Assembly: GCF_036763085.1 (NCBI RefSeq)
Contig: NZ_JBAIYU010000010.1
Location: forward strand, 496,001-560,000
Direction: 5' to 3'
Source: JBAIYU01 sp036763085
GTDB taxonomy: Bacteria > Bacillota > Negativicutes > DSM-1736 > Dendrosporobacteraceae
DNA length: 64,000 bases
A program made the translations under genes and the position numbers. The notes beneath the pieces are model-generated. The model saw only the letters and a list, made by a program, of their open reading frames with translations. It did not search any database and was not told the DNA's origin. Positions 17,858 through 26,906 of the stretch are shown one piece after another (positions within the stretch are counted from its first letter, which is position 1; each line of letters opens with the position of its first letter).

Positions 17858-18886
17858 TTAGTGACTTTCCGCCTGTTTAGCAGCTTTTAGGACACCGATT
17901 TTTCTAGCGCCAAAGAAGGCAACACAAACTATTGCTAAAATGATTAGTACACCTAATCCTTTATTCACTTCTGTCAGTGCAATAGCACTCAGACCTAGAC
18001 AGCCGCTGATAACATACATTAAGAGTACTGCTTGTTTTTGGCTAAAGCCCATTTCCAGCAAGCGATGATGCAAGTGACCGCGGTCTGGTTTAAAAATAGG
18101 CTTGCCGCTCATATAACGGCGAATGATTGCAAATGCAGTATCCATTATTGGAAGACCTAGTGCAACAATCGGAACAATAAGTGCAATTGTTGCTGCACTC
18201 TTAACTGCACCAATTACTGATATAGCTGCAAGCATGTATCCGAGAAACATACTTCCTGTATCACCCATGAAAATTTTAGCAGGGTTAAAGTTGTGCTGTA
18301 AAAAGCCTAGCGCACTGCCAGCCAAAGCAGCTGTCAGGATAGCTACGATCCAGAAATCCTGCTGCAAAGCAATAAGCAGAATGGTAACAGATGCGATTAT
18401 AGAAACACCTGCCGCTAACCCATCTAAACCATCAATAAGATTTACGGTATTGGTAAGACCTACTATCCAAAGTATTGTAAGCGGTATTGATAAGAAATCA
18501 ACATAAATCATATCGCCAAACGGATTAGTAATCCAGTCAATACGAATGTCAAACAGTACGAGTACTGCAGCTGCCACTATTTGCCCAAACAATTTCGTTT
18601 TAGCCGGAAGCTGTTTTAAATCATCAATAATACCAACAATTAATATGACAGTCCCGCCTAACAGCAGGCCCAATATCTCATGGTTAACATGCATACTGGC
18701 CAGTACCGCCAGTACAAAGCCAACATAAATAGCTAAACCTCCCATACGAGGAATAGGTTTAGTATGCACTTTTCTGGCATCTGGAGCATCCATCGCTCCA
18801 GCCTTAACAGCTAATTCTATAATCCGTGGAGTTAAGAAGTAGGCAACAGCCAAAGCCACGGTAAATGCAACAATATATGTCTGCAT
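17858..18886 (-). CDS. tagO: Undecaprenyl-phosphate GlcNAc-1-phosphate transferase (TagO/WecA)
   Basis: A 342-residue polytopic membrane enzyme of the MraY/WecA family that starts polyprenol-linked glycan synthesis. Signature loops: IVGIIDDLKQLPAKTKL (metal-binding Asp pair), NLIDGLDGLAAG, FMGDTGSMFLGY and RGHLHHRLLEMG. About ten hydrophobic helices. GAGGTG Shine-Dalgarno before ATG. WecA versus TagO cannot be separated by sequence; in a diderm the product may be O-antigen, enterobacterial-common-antigen-like or another secondary polymer. Confidence 0.92.
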   Translation of the reverse strand: MQTYIVAFTVALAVAYFLTPRIIELAVKAGAMDAPDARKVHTKPIPRMGGLAIYVGFVLAVLASMHVNHEILGLLLGGTVILIVGIIDDLKQLPAKTKLFGQIVAAAVLVLFDIRIDWITNPFGDMIYVDFLSIPLTILWIVGLTNTVNLIDGLDGLAAGVSIIASVTILLIALQQDFWIVAILTAALAGSALGFLQHNFNPAKIFMGDTGSMFLGYMLAAISVIGAVKSAATIALIVPIVALGLPIMDTAFAIIRRYMSGKPIFKPDRGHLHHRLLEMGFSQKQAVLLMYVISGCLGLSAIALTEVNKGLGVLIILAIVCVAFFGARKIGVLKAAKQAESH

Positions 18887-19055
18887 AAATTTAACACCTC
18901 ATTTCTATGCAACAAACCTATTTTACATCAGCCCATCAGCACTGTCAATCAAGACATAGCGGGGGTAATGCGGACATTTCGGCTGTTTTCCTTCACCTAC
19001 AGAAGTATACGCCTCAGACAAACAGTTTGTCGCGGTTATCCGCCATATTTTGAAG

Positions 19056-19700
19056 CTATGCGCAATATCCTTTACGCCTAAGCTTTGCAATATGGTTTTG
19101 AGTCAGCATATTTATATCAACTTGGTATTTTTCAGCCAATATGTACATCATAGTAAAACAACATTGAGCAACATCCAAGAGTTCACTCGCACATCCGAGC
19201 AGTATGGATTCACTAGATAATGCTTGCTTTTCACCGGATGCCCCCGCCTTCTTACCTAGATATTGGGTAAGTTCACCTATTTCTTCTTGAATCTTGCACA
19301 CAGTAGTAAGCAGCGTAACACCTTCGAGATTAAGCCTCGGCAGAGCCAAATACTTATAATTCCCAGCTGTTTCGATACGATAACACTGAGACTTATCAAA
19401 GGAATAGCCTTTTGCCTCAAGTTTTTCTAAATGAGAACTGACCAGAGATTGAGGCTGAATACCATAATAGTCTTCCATTACAAAGATCATTGTTACACAC
19501 GTTTGAGCAACATCTAACAGTTCGCTAGAAACGTCGTCAAGGTATTTTAAAGTCTCTTGCTTGTCAGCAGCCTGCTCGCATGGCAGGAAAACAAGCACAG
19601 CTCTAGCAAGTTCGCCTGCTTCTTCCATGATCTTCAGCAGAGTCGACTGCAGTGTCGGTGAAAGGTTGTTTAATTTGGGAAGGTGAATAGCTTTAAACAT
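19056..19700 (-). CDS. Protein of two tandem MazG-like domains
   Basis: A 214-residue protein made of two copies of one all-alpha unit. Unit 1: LPKLNNLSPTL, KIMEEAGELARAV, SSELLDVAQTCVTM, LEKLEAKGY. Unit 2: LPRLNLEGVTL, KIQEEIGELTQYL, ASELLDVAQCCFTM, IAKLRRKGY. Both keep the EExxE and ExxD metal-binding residues of MazG/dUTPase-like pyrophosphohydrolases, which hydrolyse NTPs to NMP and PPi. Typical MazG-like proteins dimerise; here the dimer may be covalent. ATG at 19700 has GCGGGG upstream; a TTG nine codons earlier has none. It follows the SIR2-like gene by 87 bp on the same strand. Substrate unknown. Confidence 0.7.
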   Translation of the reverse strand: MFKAIHLPKLNNLSPTLQSTLLKIMEEAGELARAVLVFLPCEQAADKQETLKYLDDVSSELLDVAQTCVTMIFVMEDYYGIQPQSLVSSHLEKLEAKGYSFDKSQCYRIETAGNYKYLALPRLNLEGVTLLTTVCKIQEEIGELTQYLGKKAGASGEKQALSSESILLGCASELLDVAQCCFTMMYILAEKYQVDINMLTQNHIAKLRRKGYCA

Positions 19701-19787
19701 GACATACCCCGCTAAAAATGCTTTCAATGGAATTTTAGCACAGTGTATGTCTAATTTTCAATTTCAAATTAAGAATATTTTAAATAA

Positions 19788-21485
19788 TTAATGCTCCCGC
19801 ATGGCGAATTGCTTCGGAAAGCATTCTTTTGGATATAAAAGCTCAATAACCCGCCCTTTTTCTGTCATACCTCTTTCATTAATAAAAACATTTGGTATAC
19901 CACGAGCATATCCTCTTACCCTATCAGGACCAAATATTTCTTGAGCAGCTTCAACAGCTTTTACAAACGACGATTCAGACTCTTGATTCCTAATCCGCTG
20001 CATGTAATCAGATAATTCTTCTCCGCACAGCCAGCAGTCAGGTGCATTATCATGTTTCCCGACAATTACTGAGCAGTAAGGCCCTTTTCCTTTATAGCGT
20101 TTTTGCCTAGCCGAAAGTAAACTGCGGTAAATAACATCATCGGACGGCAGTGTATAGCCCATCATGACAATATGCTCAGCTTTTTCTAAGGCAATGCGCA
20201 TATCCCTTTGAATTTCTTCAAGAAAAGGAGGGTGATTCCCCTTGAAGTTACTTTGCATAACAAGCGGCGTATGCCTAAGTTCAGTAAGTGTTCCGCAATA
20301 CGCACATTGAACGGTATCTGACCGTCCCTGCCCATGGGCTATTTTCTCTTCTAATGATCTAGGCTTATACCAGCCAGCTGAGAACTTAGGCAATAATGGG
20401 GGTGGGAAAAGACTTACTGAGTTGTATTGCCATTGATCGCCTAGATACATAGTAAGTTTGCCGCAGCTTGGACATTCACGCCACCCTGAGCAACCATGAG
20501 GAAAATAAAATTTACCAATGCGTACCCGGCGTGAACTCTTTTGGTCCGGATCATTCAAACGTTGAACTACTGATTCATTAAGCGGATACCACACATCTGG
20601 GTTATTTGAATCGATACGTCTTACACCCATGAAATGACTTAAGTCATGAAAAAGCTTAAGCGGAACAGCCGGATTATCTATGAGCGGTACATCGCTAGCA
20701 TTATTCAATCGGCGATGGGCGTTAAAAACAAGCCACAAAAGAATCGCATCCCAATTCATATTTATAATAGCATAACTAAATAAATAGAACTTTCTTTGGC
20801 TGAATCTATGACTTTTTTCGTAAAAACGTAAACCTTCTTGCTGCATCATCTCAGCTAATATTTCGGCAAATCCAATATATTGCTCATAAATAGTGCCATT
20901 TTGTTCAAGAGTCGTTTGATAGTCATGAAAATGCAGCAAACCAATAAGCATAATCAAAGCATTGCGAGCCAATACCAGCGCCTCTGGCGGTATAAACCTC
21001 TGCCCCTCGGAATTGTCCCCATAAACATAGAAACCATGTCTGCTCATTATATGCATATCCAGCAGGTTAAATAAGTCCTGCAGCCTAAGAAACTGCTCAT
21101 TGTGTCCAGGGCATATGTGAATTAGCTGCCTAAGTGTGCCCCAGTCGTAGGTATAACGCAGTTCACGACCACGCTGCTCCTGCTCAAAGGCGGATAACCC
21201 ATCAAATTGTCTATTTAAAGCGGCTGTCTGTTCTTCCGAGGGAAAAGCCGCTGCGCCAATTTCATCATCTCCAAGTATTATTAATAAATCAGCTATACAA
21301 TTAAGCATTTTAGTGCGTCTAAACGCCGCCTCGACACGGTCTGTTAACTTTTTGTTTCTTCGAGCAAGACAATATATGGCCTGTCCAAGCTCATCGGTTG
21401 TATGCATATTAAGAGCACTAGTAGCCCCAGCTCCCCAAAAGATAACCGTTTCTGGCCAGATTGGTTTGTAACTTTCTAGTGACAT
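19788..21485 (-). CDS. SIR2-like protein with zinc ribbon
   Basis: A 565-residue protein showing the sirtuin order of motifs: NAD-binding VIFWGAGATSALNM (about residue 14), an NMNWD motif in place of TxNxD (about 247), catalytic-type PHG followed by CPSC (about 328-340), a second CAYC pair and a late Rossmann motif VMMGYTLPSDDVIYRSLL. Sirtuins use NAD for deacetylation; larger SIR2-like proteins in defence systems hydrolyse NAD. The long middle helical insert and C-terminus are not recognised. Whether it is a deacylase, an NADase or something else is open. It is paired with the tandem MazG-like gene. Confidence 0.65.
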   Translation of the reverse strand: MSLESYKPIWPETVIFWGAGATSALNMHTTDELGQAIYCLARRNKKLTDRVEAAFRRTKMLNCIADLLIILGDDEIGAAAFPSEEQTAALNRQFDGLSAFEQEQRGRELRYTYDWGTLRQLIHICPGHNEQFLRLQDLFNLLDMHIMSRHGFYVYGDNSEGQRFIPPEALVLARNALIMLIGLLHFHDYQTTLEQNGTIYEQYIGFAEILAEMMQQEGLRFYEKSHRFSQRKFYLFSYAIINMNWDAILLWLVFNAHRRLNNASDVPLIDNPAVPLKLFHDLSHFMGVRRIDSNNPDVWYPLNESVVQRLNDPDQKSSRRVRIGKFYFPHGCSGWRECPSCGKLTMYLGDQWQYNSVSLFPPPLLPKFSAGWYKPRSLEEKIAHGQGRSDTVQCAYCGTLTELRHTPLVMQSNFKGNHPPFLEEIQRDMRIALEKAEHIVMMGYTLPSDDVIYRSLLSARQKRYKGKGPYCSVIVGKHDNAPDCWLCGEELSDYMQRIRNQESESSFVKAVEAAQEIFGPDRVRGYARGIPNVFINERGMTEKGRVIELLYPKECFPKQFAMREH

Positions 21486-21591
21486 AAATCCAACCTTTAC
21501 CTCTCACATAGTAAAATTTTTCATAACCTTCACGCTAAGCATTCTCAATAGCCATAGTTTTTATGCAAACAACATTACAAGTGAAAGATTA

Positions 21592-21637
21592 CGGTTAACC
21601 GCAAAGAACACAAAGAACACAAAGGTCGCAAAGGGTT
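21592..21637. repeat. Intergenic repeat family A
   Basis: Contains ttaaccgcaaagaacacaaa, then gaacacaaaggtcgcaaagg. Last copy seen; none was noticed in the remaining 42 kb. Confidence 0.7.
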
Positions 21638-21645
21638 ACAAAAAC

Positions 21646-21670
21646 AAAAAAGCGCGATGATTATCGCGCT
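21646..21670 (-). terminator. Intrinsic terminator of the sia-type operon
   Basis: Minus-strand AGCGCGAT-AATC-ATCGCGCT followed by TTTTTTGTTTTT, about 50 bp after the stop of the GGDEF/HD-GYP gene. Confidence 0.9.
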
Positions 21671-21718
21671 AAAATTCTACTTAGATCCTCTCTGCACTGT
21701 TTTTAGAAAGGTGTATCT

Positions 21719-23332
21719 CTACCATTTATCTATGTTTTCGACGAATATTTTTACTAAATGCGGATCAAACTGGCCGTCTGATTCGATAATCTCCTTTAGT
21801 GCTTCACTTTTAGTTAATGCCTTTTTATAAGGTCTGTCATGAGTAAGAATATCGAAAACATCAACTATTGCAGTTATTCGTGTAATCAACGGGATCTCAG
21901 TTTCTTTTAGTCCGTATGGATAACCAGTTCCATCCCAGCGCTCGTGCATTGCTAGTATTGCCTCAGCTACAACTTGTTCGCCGATTGATTGAGCCATACG
22001 ATAACCAATTTCACTATGCGCCTCTATGATATCCCATTCAGCAGACGTTAATGGTCCAGGCTTACCTAAAACTTCTTTAGGTATAGCCACTTTCCCTATG
22101 TCATGCAGCATTGTTAATAACTCCAAGTTTTTGCTCTCAGGTGAACCTTCACCAAACCCAAGAAGCTCAGCGAACATAGCTGCTTTAAGTTTTAATCTCT
22201 TAGTATGACCATGGTTTTCAAAACAGCGATCTTCCAAAGCCTGTTCCATTTTCATAATGATATTTTTTCTAATAGTTTTACTTTCAATAATCTTGTTGCT
22301 GTACATCCTGGTTTCGGCTATACTGAACAATTCAAATATACCTGCCGATATGCTGTCGGTAGACGCACTCCCAAGAGCGATACTCATTTCAATTGGATCT
22401 GGTGGTACTTGTTTGCAGGCTTCTTTTATTCTAGCACAAACTTTCTCACAGGAGTCCGCGTCAGTATTAGGCAGTATGATGAAGAACTCATCACCGCCCC
22501 AACGCGCAATAATGTCATTTTTACGGCAGCACTTAATCAGCAGCTGAGCTGCTTGAATAAGCAATCTATCGCCTTTATCGTGCCCGAATACATCATTGGT
22601 TATTTTAAGACCGTTCATATCAGCTAAAATAACACTGATCGGTCTATTACTGGTGCATTCTATTTGGTCTAAATGCTGCTCTACATATGCCCTATTATAA
22701 AGACCAGTAAGCTTGTCATGATAACTCAAGTATTTTATGGTCTGTTCTGCACGCTGCTTTTCTGTAACATCGGTCGAAATCAGCATTAATACCGTCTGAT
22801 CAGTTTCACTTGTATCCTGCTCGATAATTTTGCATTCTAAGTTTATATATTTATCATCAAGCTTAAGAACCCTCGGAAGCTGACGTAGATGACTTAGCTT
22901 CTGGTCCGGATCATAACAGTCAAATACTGATCGCAAAATTTGTTCGATATTATGTCGTTGTTGTTCGTTATCGGCAAGTATATCCGCAACATTTAAACTA
23001 CTAATTTTTTTCTCGAAAATCTTTAAGCATTCAGCACTATATTCTTTATTGATAATTAAATCACTGCCAAAAGTTAAGAAACCTTGATTGGCATTGTTTA
23101 GTAGATTCTTCACCTCATATTCGCGCTGTTTTAGGCTTTTCCCCTGACTATCGCTAATCTTAAAGATTTTTCGAGTCAGCTTAAGCAGCTTATCGTATTC
23201 TTTTATAAGCTTGTTGTAGCTCGACAACAACTCGTTATCCTTGTACTTTGCATCTGCTACCTCAGCACGTGCGGATTCTAGAGTTTTTATTTCGCTTTCA
23301 AACAGCTCGCGTTCGAAATCTTTACTTATCAT
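21719..23332 (-). CDS. PAS-GGDEF-HD-GYP protein, SiaD position of a Sia-type operon
   Basis: A 537-residue cytosolic protein. N-terminal coiled coil (about 1-65), a PAS-like sensor (about 70-200, ending LISTDVTEKQRAEQ), GGDEF domain (about 205-365) with signature RWGGDEFF and an RKND inhibitory site, then HD-GYP (about 375-537) with HDIGK and HERWDGTGYPYG. Both active sites look intact, so it could make and degrade c-di-GMP. It is the last gene of siaB-siaC-siaA-siaD order; in Pseudomonas SiaC binds and activates the cyclase SiaD, which has no HD-GYP domain. ATG at 23332 follows GGGAGAG. Confidence 0.85.
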   Translation of the reverse strand: MISKDFERELFESEIKTLESARAEVADAKYKDNELLSSYNKLIKEYDKLLKLTRKIFKISDSQGKSLKQREYEVKNLLNNANQGFLTFGSDLIINKEYSAECLKIFEKKISSLNVADILADNEQQRHNIEQILRSVFDCYDPDQKLSHLRQLPRVLKLDDKYINLECKIIEQDTSETDQTVLMLISTDVTEKQRAEQTIKYLSYHDKLTGLYNRAYVEQHLDQIECTSNRPISVILADMNGLKITNDVFGHDKGDRLLIQAAQLLIKCCRKNDIIARWGGDEFFIILPNTDADSCEKVCARIKEACKQVPPDPIEMSIALGSASTDSISAGIFELFSIAETRMYSNKIIESKTIRKNIIMKMEQALEDRCFENHGHTKRLKLKAAMFAELLGFGEGSPESKNLELLTMLHDIGKVAIPKEVLGKPGPLTSAEWDIIEAHSEIGYRMAQSIGEQVVAEAILAMHERWDGTGYPYGLKETEIPLITRITAIVDVFDILTHDRPYKKALTKSEALKEIIESDGQFDPHLVKIFVENIDKW

Positions 23333-23364
23333 TTTATCTCTCCCGCAGCCCATAGAATTGGACT

Positions 23365-25200
23365 TCAGATTTTGAATCCAACAACCGTTATATCATCCCG
23401 CTGTGCTTCATCAGCCATATACTGCGTCAATGCCGTTTCAAACTCCGCTTTTTGCTTAGTAAGCGGCATATCCTTAATCTTAGCCATAACATCTCGTAAT
23501 CTCTTTTTGCCGAGAGAGTAATCTTTTTCGCCGCCATTCTGATCTATATAGCCATCGGTCGTAAAGTATAGGGTTGTGTCGGGTGTAACTGTAATAGAAT
23601 TGCTAGTAAACTCCCATTTTCCATCCGATCTTTGATAGCCGATGCTCCGACGGTCTCCTCTAAGTTCGTTTACTTCATTCTTAGTACTAATAAATAGTGA
23701 TATTTTAGCACCAGAAAAAACTACACTACTGCCTTTAATATGGCAGATACCAATATCAAGGCCATCATCCGCACCATGTGAGTTGTCGCCCTGATACAGC
23801 GTTTGCTTTAGGCGAATATTTAGTTCTTTCAATATAAGCGCAGGATCATCATTACAGACTTCATCGTAAATTTGATTGAGTATTGATATCGACGTCATGG
23901 TCATAAGTGCTCCGGGAACTCCATGCCCAGTACAATCACCTACGGCAATAATAACTTCATCATTACGGCGACGCAACCAATAGAAATCGCCACCTACAAT
24001 GTCGCGCGGCTTCCAGATAACAAAAGATTCTTTAAAGGCAGCTGTTAACTCTTGCGGTGCTGGCAACACTGACTCCTGAATCCGTTTTGCATAATTAATA
24101 CTATCAATTATCTTAGTATTTTGTTCTGCAAGTTCACGCGTCCTGTCGGAAACCTTAGTCTCAAGTTCATTTGTTAATAATAGGGCGCGCTTATACGGAT
24201 TAGCAATTTTATAAGATATTAAATAAAAAATTATGATTGCTAAAATTAACGCCACAGCTCCAGCAAATAGGGTGTTAGTCTTTATTGACTGCAGCACAGA
24301 AATACTTTCGCTGCGTGGTAGTTGAAAGACCAGTTTTAAATCAGTTGATCGCATCGACTTACAAGCGAGATCAAAAGTAAGCCCGCTTTCATCTTTATAC
24401 TCAGTTACGTTAACCGGAGTACGCGAATTTTCAAGACTAAGAAGCATATTGTCCTTTACGGCTTCAGGGATAAAATCGGTAATATTCTTGCCATTATGAT
24501 TAACATCTGCCGCCAGAAGAATTTTCCCGCTTCGGTCGATAAGCCATAAGTTGCTTTTCTCAATCCTTTTATATGATTGAAATTCATTAGCAACATCGTT
24601 TAAATCCAAACCTACCCCAGCAACTCCTACAGGGTTTGCAATTTCTCCCATAAGAACATCAACAAACACAAAGGTTTTTTTACGCTCATCGCTGTAGTCA
24701 AGGTTCACAAATACTTGCTTTTTGGATTCTAAGGCTTCAAAAAACCAGGCGTTTAAGGGATTATCTTCAGTCATGACGCCCATAGCCTTGCCGCTCTCAC
24801 CCCAGTATTGATGTGTGACTGCACTTACGACGAAGGTATTGCTATAATCATATAGTTTAGCAATCTCTTGAAGTTTACTTCGAATGGGTTCACCTAAGGT
24901 ATCGTCCTTTTCCCCACCCTTAACCCATGAAAGTATAAACGGATCTCTAGCCATTATTAATGAAGTTTCTTTGGCGCGCTCAATCCGGCTGTCAATCTTA
25001 TCAGCAATTGAGTCAACTATATATACAAGATCACGGGACTTTAATTTTGCAACAATTGCATCCTGAGCAATAAAGTAGCTTATTCCGCCCATGAAAAATA
25101 TTGTTAGGACAAACATTACGCAGGCAATGGCTATTACCTTAAACGTACTCTTATCATAGAGAACAGAATTTTTTTCATTGTCATTTTCAGGCCTAGGCAT
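23365..25200 (-). CDS. siaA: SiaA-like membrane PP2C/SpoIIE phosphatase with Cache sensor
   Basis: A 611-residue protein: membrane helix about 20-47, a large extracytoplasmic Cache-type sensor about 50-310 (VSAVTHQYWGESGKAMGVMT; GVAGVGLDLNDV), second helix about 315-335, a coiled coil (TNELETKVSDRTRELAEQN) and a SpoIIE/PP2C phosphatase domain with RDIVGGDFYW, GDCTGHGVPGALMTM and LYFTTDGYIDQ metal-binding Asp motifs. SiaA dephosphorylates SiaC. No GGDEF here. It is flanked by siaC and the cyclase gene on the same transcript (32-bp and 25-bp gaps), which supports the assignment. Confidence 0.85.
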   Translation of the reverse strand: MPRPENDNEKNSVLYDKSTFKVIAIACVMFVLTIFFMGGISYFIAQDAIVAKLKSRDLVYIVDSIADKIDSRIERAKETSLIMARDPFILSWVKGGEKDDTLGEPIRSKLQEIAKLYDYSNTFVVSAVTHQYWGESGKAMGVMTEDNPLNAWFFEALESKKQVFVNLDYSDERKKTFVFVDVLMGEIANPVGVAGVGLDLNDVANEFQSYKRIEKSNLWLIDRSGKILLAADVNHNGKNITDFIPEAVKDNMLLSLENSRTPVNVTEYKDESGLTFDLACKSMRSTDLKLVFQLPRSESISVLQSIKTNTLFAGAVALILAIIIFYLISYKIANPYKRALLLTNELETKVSDRTRELAEQNTKIIDSINYAKRIQESVLPAPQELTAAFKESFVIWKPRDIVGGDFYWLRRRNDEVIIAVGDCTGHGVPGALMTMTSISILNQIYDEVCNDDPALILKELNIRLKQTLYQGDNSHGADDGLDIGICHIKGSSVVFSGAKISLFISTKNEVNELRGDRRSIGYQRSDGKWEFTSNSITVTPDTTLYFTTDGYIDQNGGEKDYSLGKKRLRDVMAKIKDMPLTKQKAEFETALTQYMADEAQRDDITVVGFKI

Positions 25201-25225
25201 AAATTATCTCCTTTGCCTATCTTTC

Positions 25226-25603
25226 TTATTTTATTGGAATTATTTCAAATGGCAGAGAAACATCTTCTTGGAATTCTTCTGCACACTCTAGTTCGCTTTC
25301 GTTTTCCTCGTCGTAATACCAGTCGATTCTAATACGCTTGCCGTCACTATATGCCTCATCTAACTTGTCAAGAAGCATCATAATGCACTTTGAACTGCTA
25401 GTATTTATGTATGGCAGATTTAGTTTTACCAGTACTTCGGCATCAGTTTGGGCAAAGTATTCATCGATCCAGGCAAATATTGGCTCGTAGAACTTATAAG
25501 CATTCTCTGGATAACTTTGACCATTTAATTCTAGAATATTTCTCTCAGGATCTAAATTAACTTCTGGTGTTCCCTTGGTTTGCTCAATATATAATTTATT
25601 CAT
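25226..25603 (-). CDS. siaC: SiaC-like DUF1987 partner-switch protein
   Basis: A 125-residue protein matching the DUF1987/SiaC pattern: IEQTKGTPEVNLDPERNILELNGQSYPENA at the N-terminus, the NTSSSKCIMMLLDKLDEA region containing the phosphorylatable Ser/Thr, and IRIDWYYDEENES. In Pseudomonas SiaC, unphosphorylated, activates the diguanylate cyclase. ATG at 25603 with AGGAGGT seven bases upstream; a longer frame lacks a signal. Confidence 0.85.
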   Translation of the reverse strand: MNKLYIEQTKGTPEVNLDPERNILELNGQSYPENAYKFYEPIFAWIDEYFAQTDAEVLVKLNLPYINTSSSKCIMMLLDKLDEAYSDGKRIRIDWYYDEENESELECAEEFQEDVSLPFEIIPIK

Positions 25604-25616
25604 AGTACCTCCTGAA

Positions 25617-26165
25617 TTAAACGACAACTTTTAGAGTGAAATAAGAATAAGAATCGTCGAGCTTAATAACGCTGTATTCTAGAGGCTGAGTAGCTTTGCG
25701 AGCCATATCAATCAAGCCTATTCCTGCACCTACAGCATCTGGTGCTACTTCTTGCCGGATCTTTTCTTTGTAAAGCTTTTTAAGGGCATCTTTATCTAGA
25801 CCGCTGATACCAGCTATTCTTTCGGCTAGAAGGGCTACATCACCATTTTCAATAACATTACCGGAACAAATAAAATAGTATTCATCATTTTTGCCGATTG
25901 TAACTATGCCGGAGTTTGCGATAATTTCAGAGGATGGATAATTTTGTTTACTAACACAATAATTTTTTATATTCTGAGTCTGTTCAATAAAAATAGCAAA
26001 AACATTATGAATAGCATTTTTAGGCTTTTGGTCATTTTCCATGTAAATTCTTACTGCATTGCCAAGTTCTTCAATAATACCTTGAGAAAACCGCCCAGAA
26101 AAACTGATTAATACGCCATGCTCTCTCATTCCGCGTTGTAAATCTAACAGTTTATTCTTTAGCAT
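25617..26165 (-). CDS. siaB: SiaB-like kinase (DUF6272)
   Basis: A 182-residue protein starting MLKNKLLDLQRGMREHGVLI. It has the SiaB pattern: SFSGRFSQGIIEELGNAVR, FAIFIEQTQNIKNYC, YFICSGNVIENGDV and the C-terminal GAGIGLIDMARKA ATP-binding-like motif. SiaB phosphorylates SiaC and so opposes SiaA. First gene of the operon, ending 13 bp before siaC; GGAGGT Shine-Dalgarno. Confidence 0.8.
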   Translation of the reverse strand: MLKNKLLDLQRGMREHGVLISFSGRFSQGIIEELGNAVRIYMENDQKPKNAIHNVFAIFIEQTQNIKNYCVSKQNYPSSEIIANSGIVTIGKNDEYYFICSGNVIENGDVALLAERIAGISGLDKDALKKLYKEKIRQEVAPDAVGAGIGLIDMARKATQPLEYSVIKLDDSYSYFTLKVVV

Positions 26166-26249
26166 TGTCTTACCTCCGATAATTGTCATATTTGATAATA
26201 ATTCGGCGAATTACATAAATATCCTTTTACACTAGCTGTAAAACATATG

Positions 26250-26272
26250 TAAAAACCTCGGCATAAGCCGAG
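26250..26272 (-). terminator. Intrinsic terminator after the HD-GYP gene
   Basis: Minus-strand CCTCGGC-TTAT-GCCGAGG type stem (cctcggc at 26256, gccgagg at 26266) followed by TTTTT, just beyond the stop at 26277. It separates this gene from the sia-type operon. Confidence 0.85.
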
Positions 26273-26276
26273 GCAG

Positions 26277-26906
26277 TTAGCCAAACATATATTCAAATTT
26301 ATTATAATTCATTCTGTCTAAATACTTCTCTTTTTGCATTGCATCAATAAAGCAATCAACCACTTCTGGATCAAATTGACTGCCTCTGCAGCGCTTAATT
26401 TCATCAAGAGCTTCTTCTTGGGTAAAGCAAGGACGATAAATTCTTGGAGCGGTCATAGCATCGTATGAATCAGCAACAGCTACGATTCTTGCCCCAAATG
26501 GAATATCAAAACCTTTCAGCCCATCAGGATAACCCTTGCCATCATATCTTTCGTGATGATAACGAACAATATCAGAAATTACTTCAAAGGTCTTAACCTT
26601 ATTTACGATATTAAATCCTATCACTGGATGCTGTTTAATGACGGCGAATTGTTCATCTGTGAGCCGACCAGGTTTATTTAGCACCTCATCAGGAATACCA
26701 ATTTTTCCGATATCATGCAAATGAGCCCCTATATGGATAAGCTGCTTTTTTTCTTCAGTAAGCCCCAAGTTCTGTGCAATTAAAAGTGACAAATCAGCTA
26801 CACGCTCAGAATGACCGCAAGTATATGAGCTTTTCGCATCTAAGGCTGCGGCTAATGCGTCTACTAACTGGTGTAAATCATCTAACAATAACGGGTGCGA
26901 TAACAA
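26277..26906 (-). CDS. Stand-alone HD-GYP c-di-GMP phosphodiesterase
   Basis: A 209-residue protein that is nearly all HD-GYP domain: CGHSERVADLSLLIA, HLHDIGKIGIPDEVLNKPG, HHERYDGKGYPDGL and AVADSYDAMTA. It would hydrolyse c-di-GMP in the cytosol. TTG start at 26906, with AGGAGGG nine bases upstream, lies inside the end of the GGDEF gene (25-bp overlap), so the two are probably translationally coupled as an antagonistic pair. Confidence 0.9.
   Translation of the reverse strand: MLSHPLLLDDLHQLVDALAAALDAKSSYTCGHSERVADLSLLIAQNLGLTEEKKQLIHIGAHLHDIGKIGIPDEVLNKPGRLTDEQFAVIKQHPVIGFNIVNKVKTFEVISDIVRYHHERYDGKGYPDGLKGFDIPFGARIVAVADSYDAMTAPRIYRPCFTQEEALDEIKRCRGSQFDPEVVDCFIDAMQKEKYLDRMNYNKFEYMFG

Noticed and set aside
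19017..19031. Short hairpin after the MazG-like gene (gacaaac/tttgtc)
   Set aside because: Six-base stem without T-run; too weak to call a terminator.
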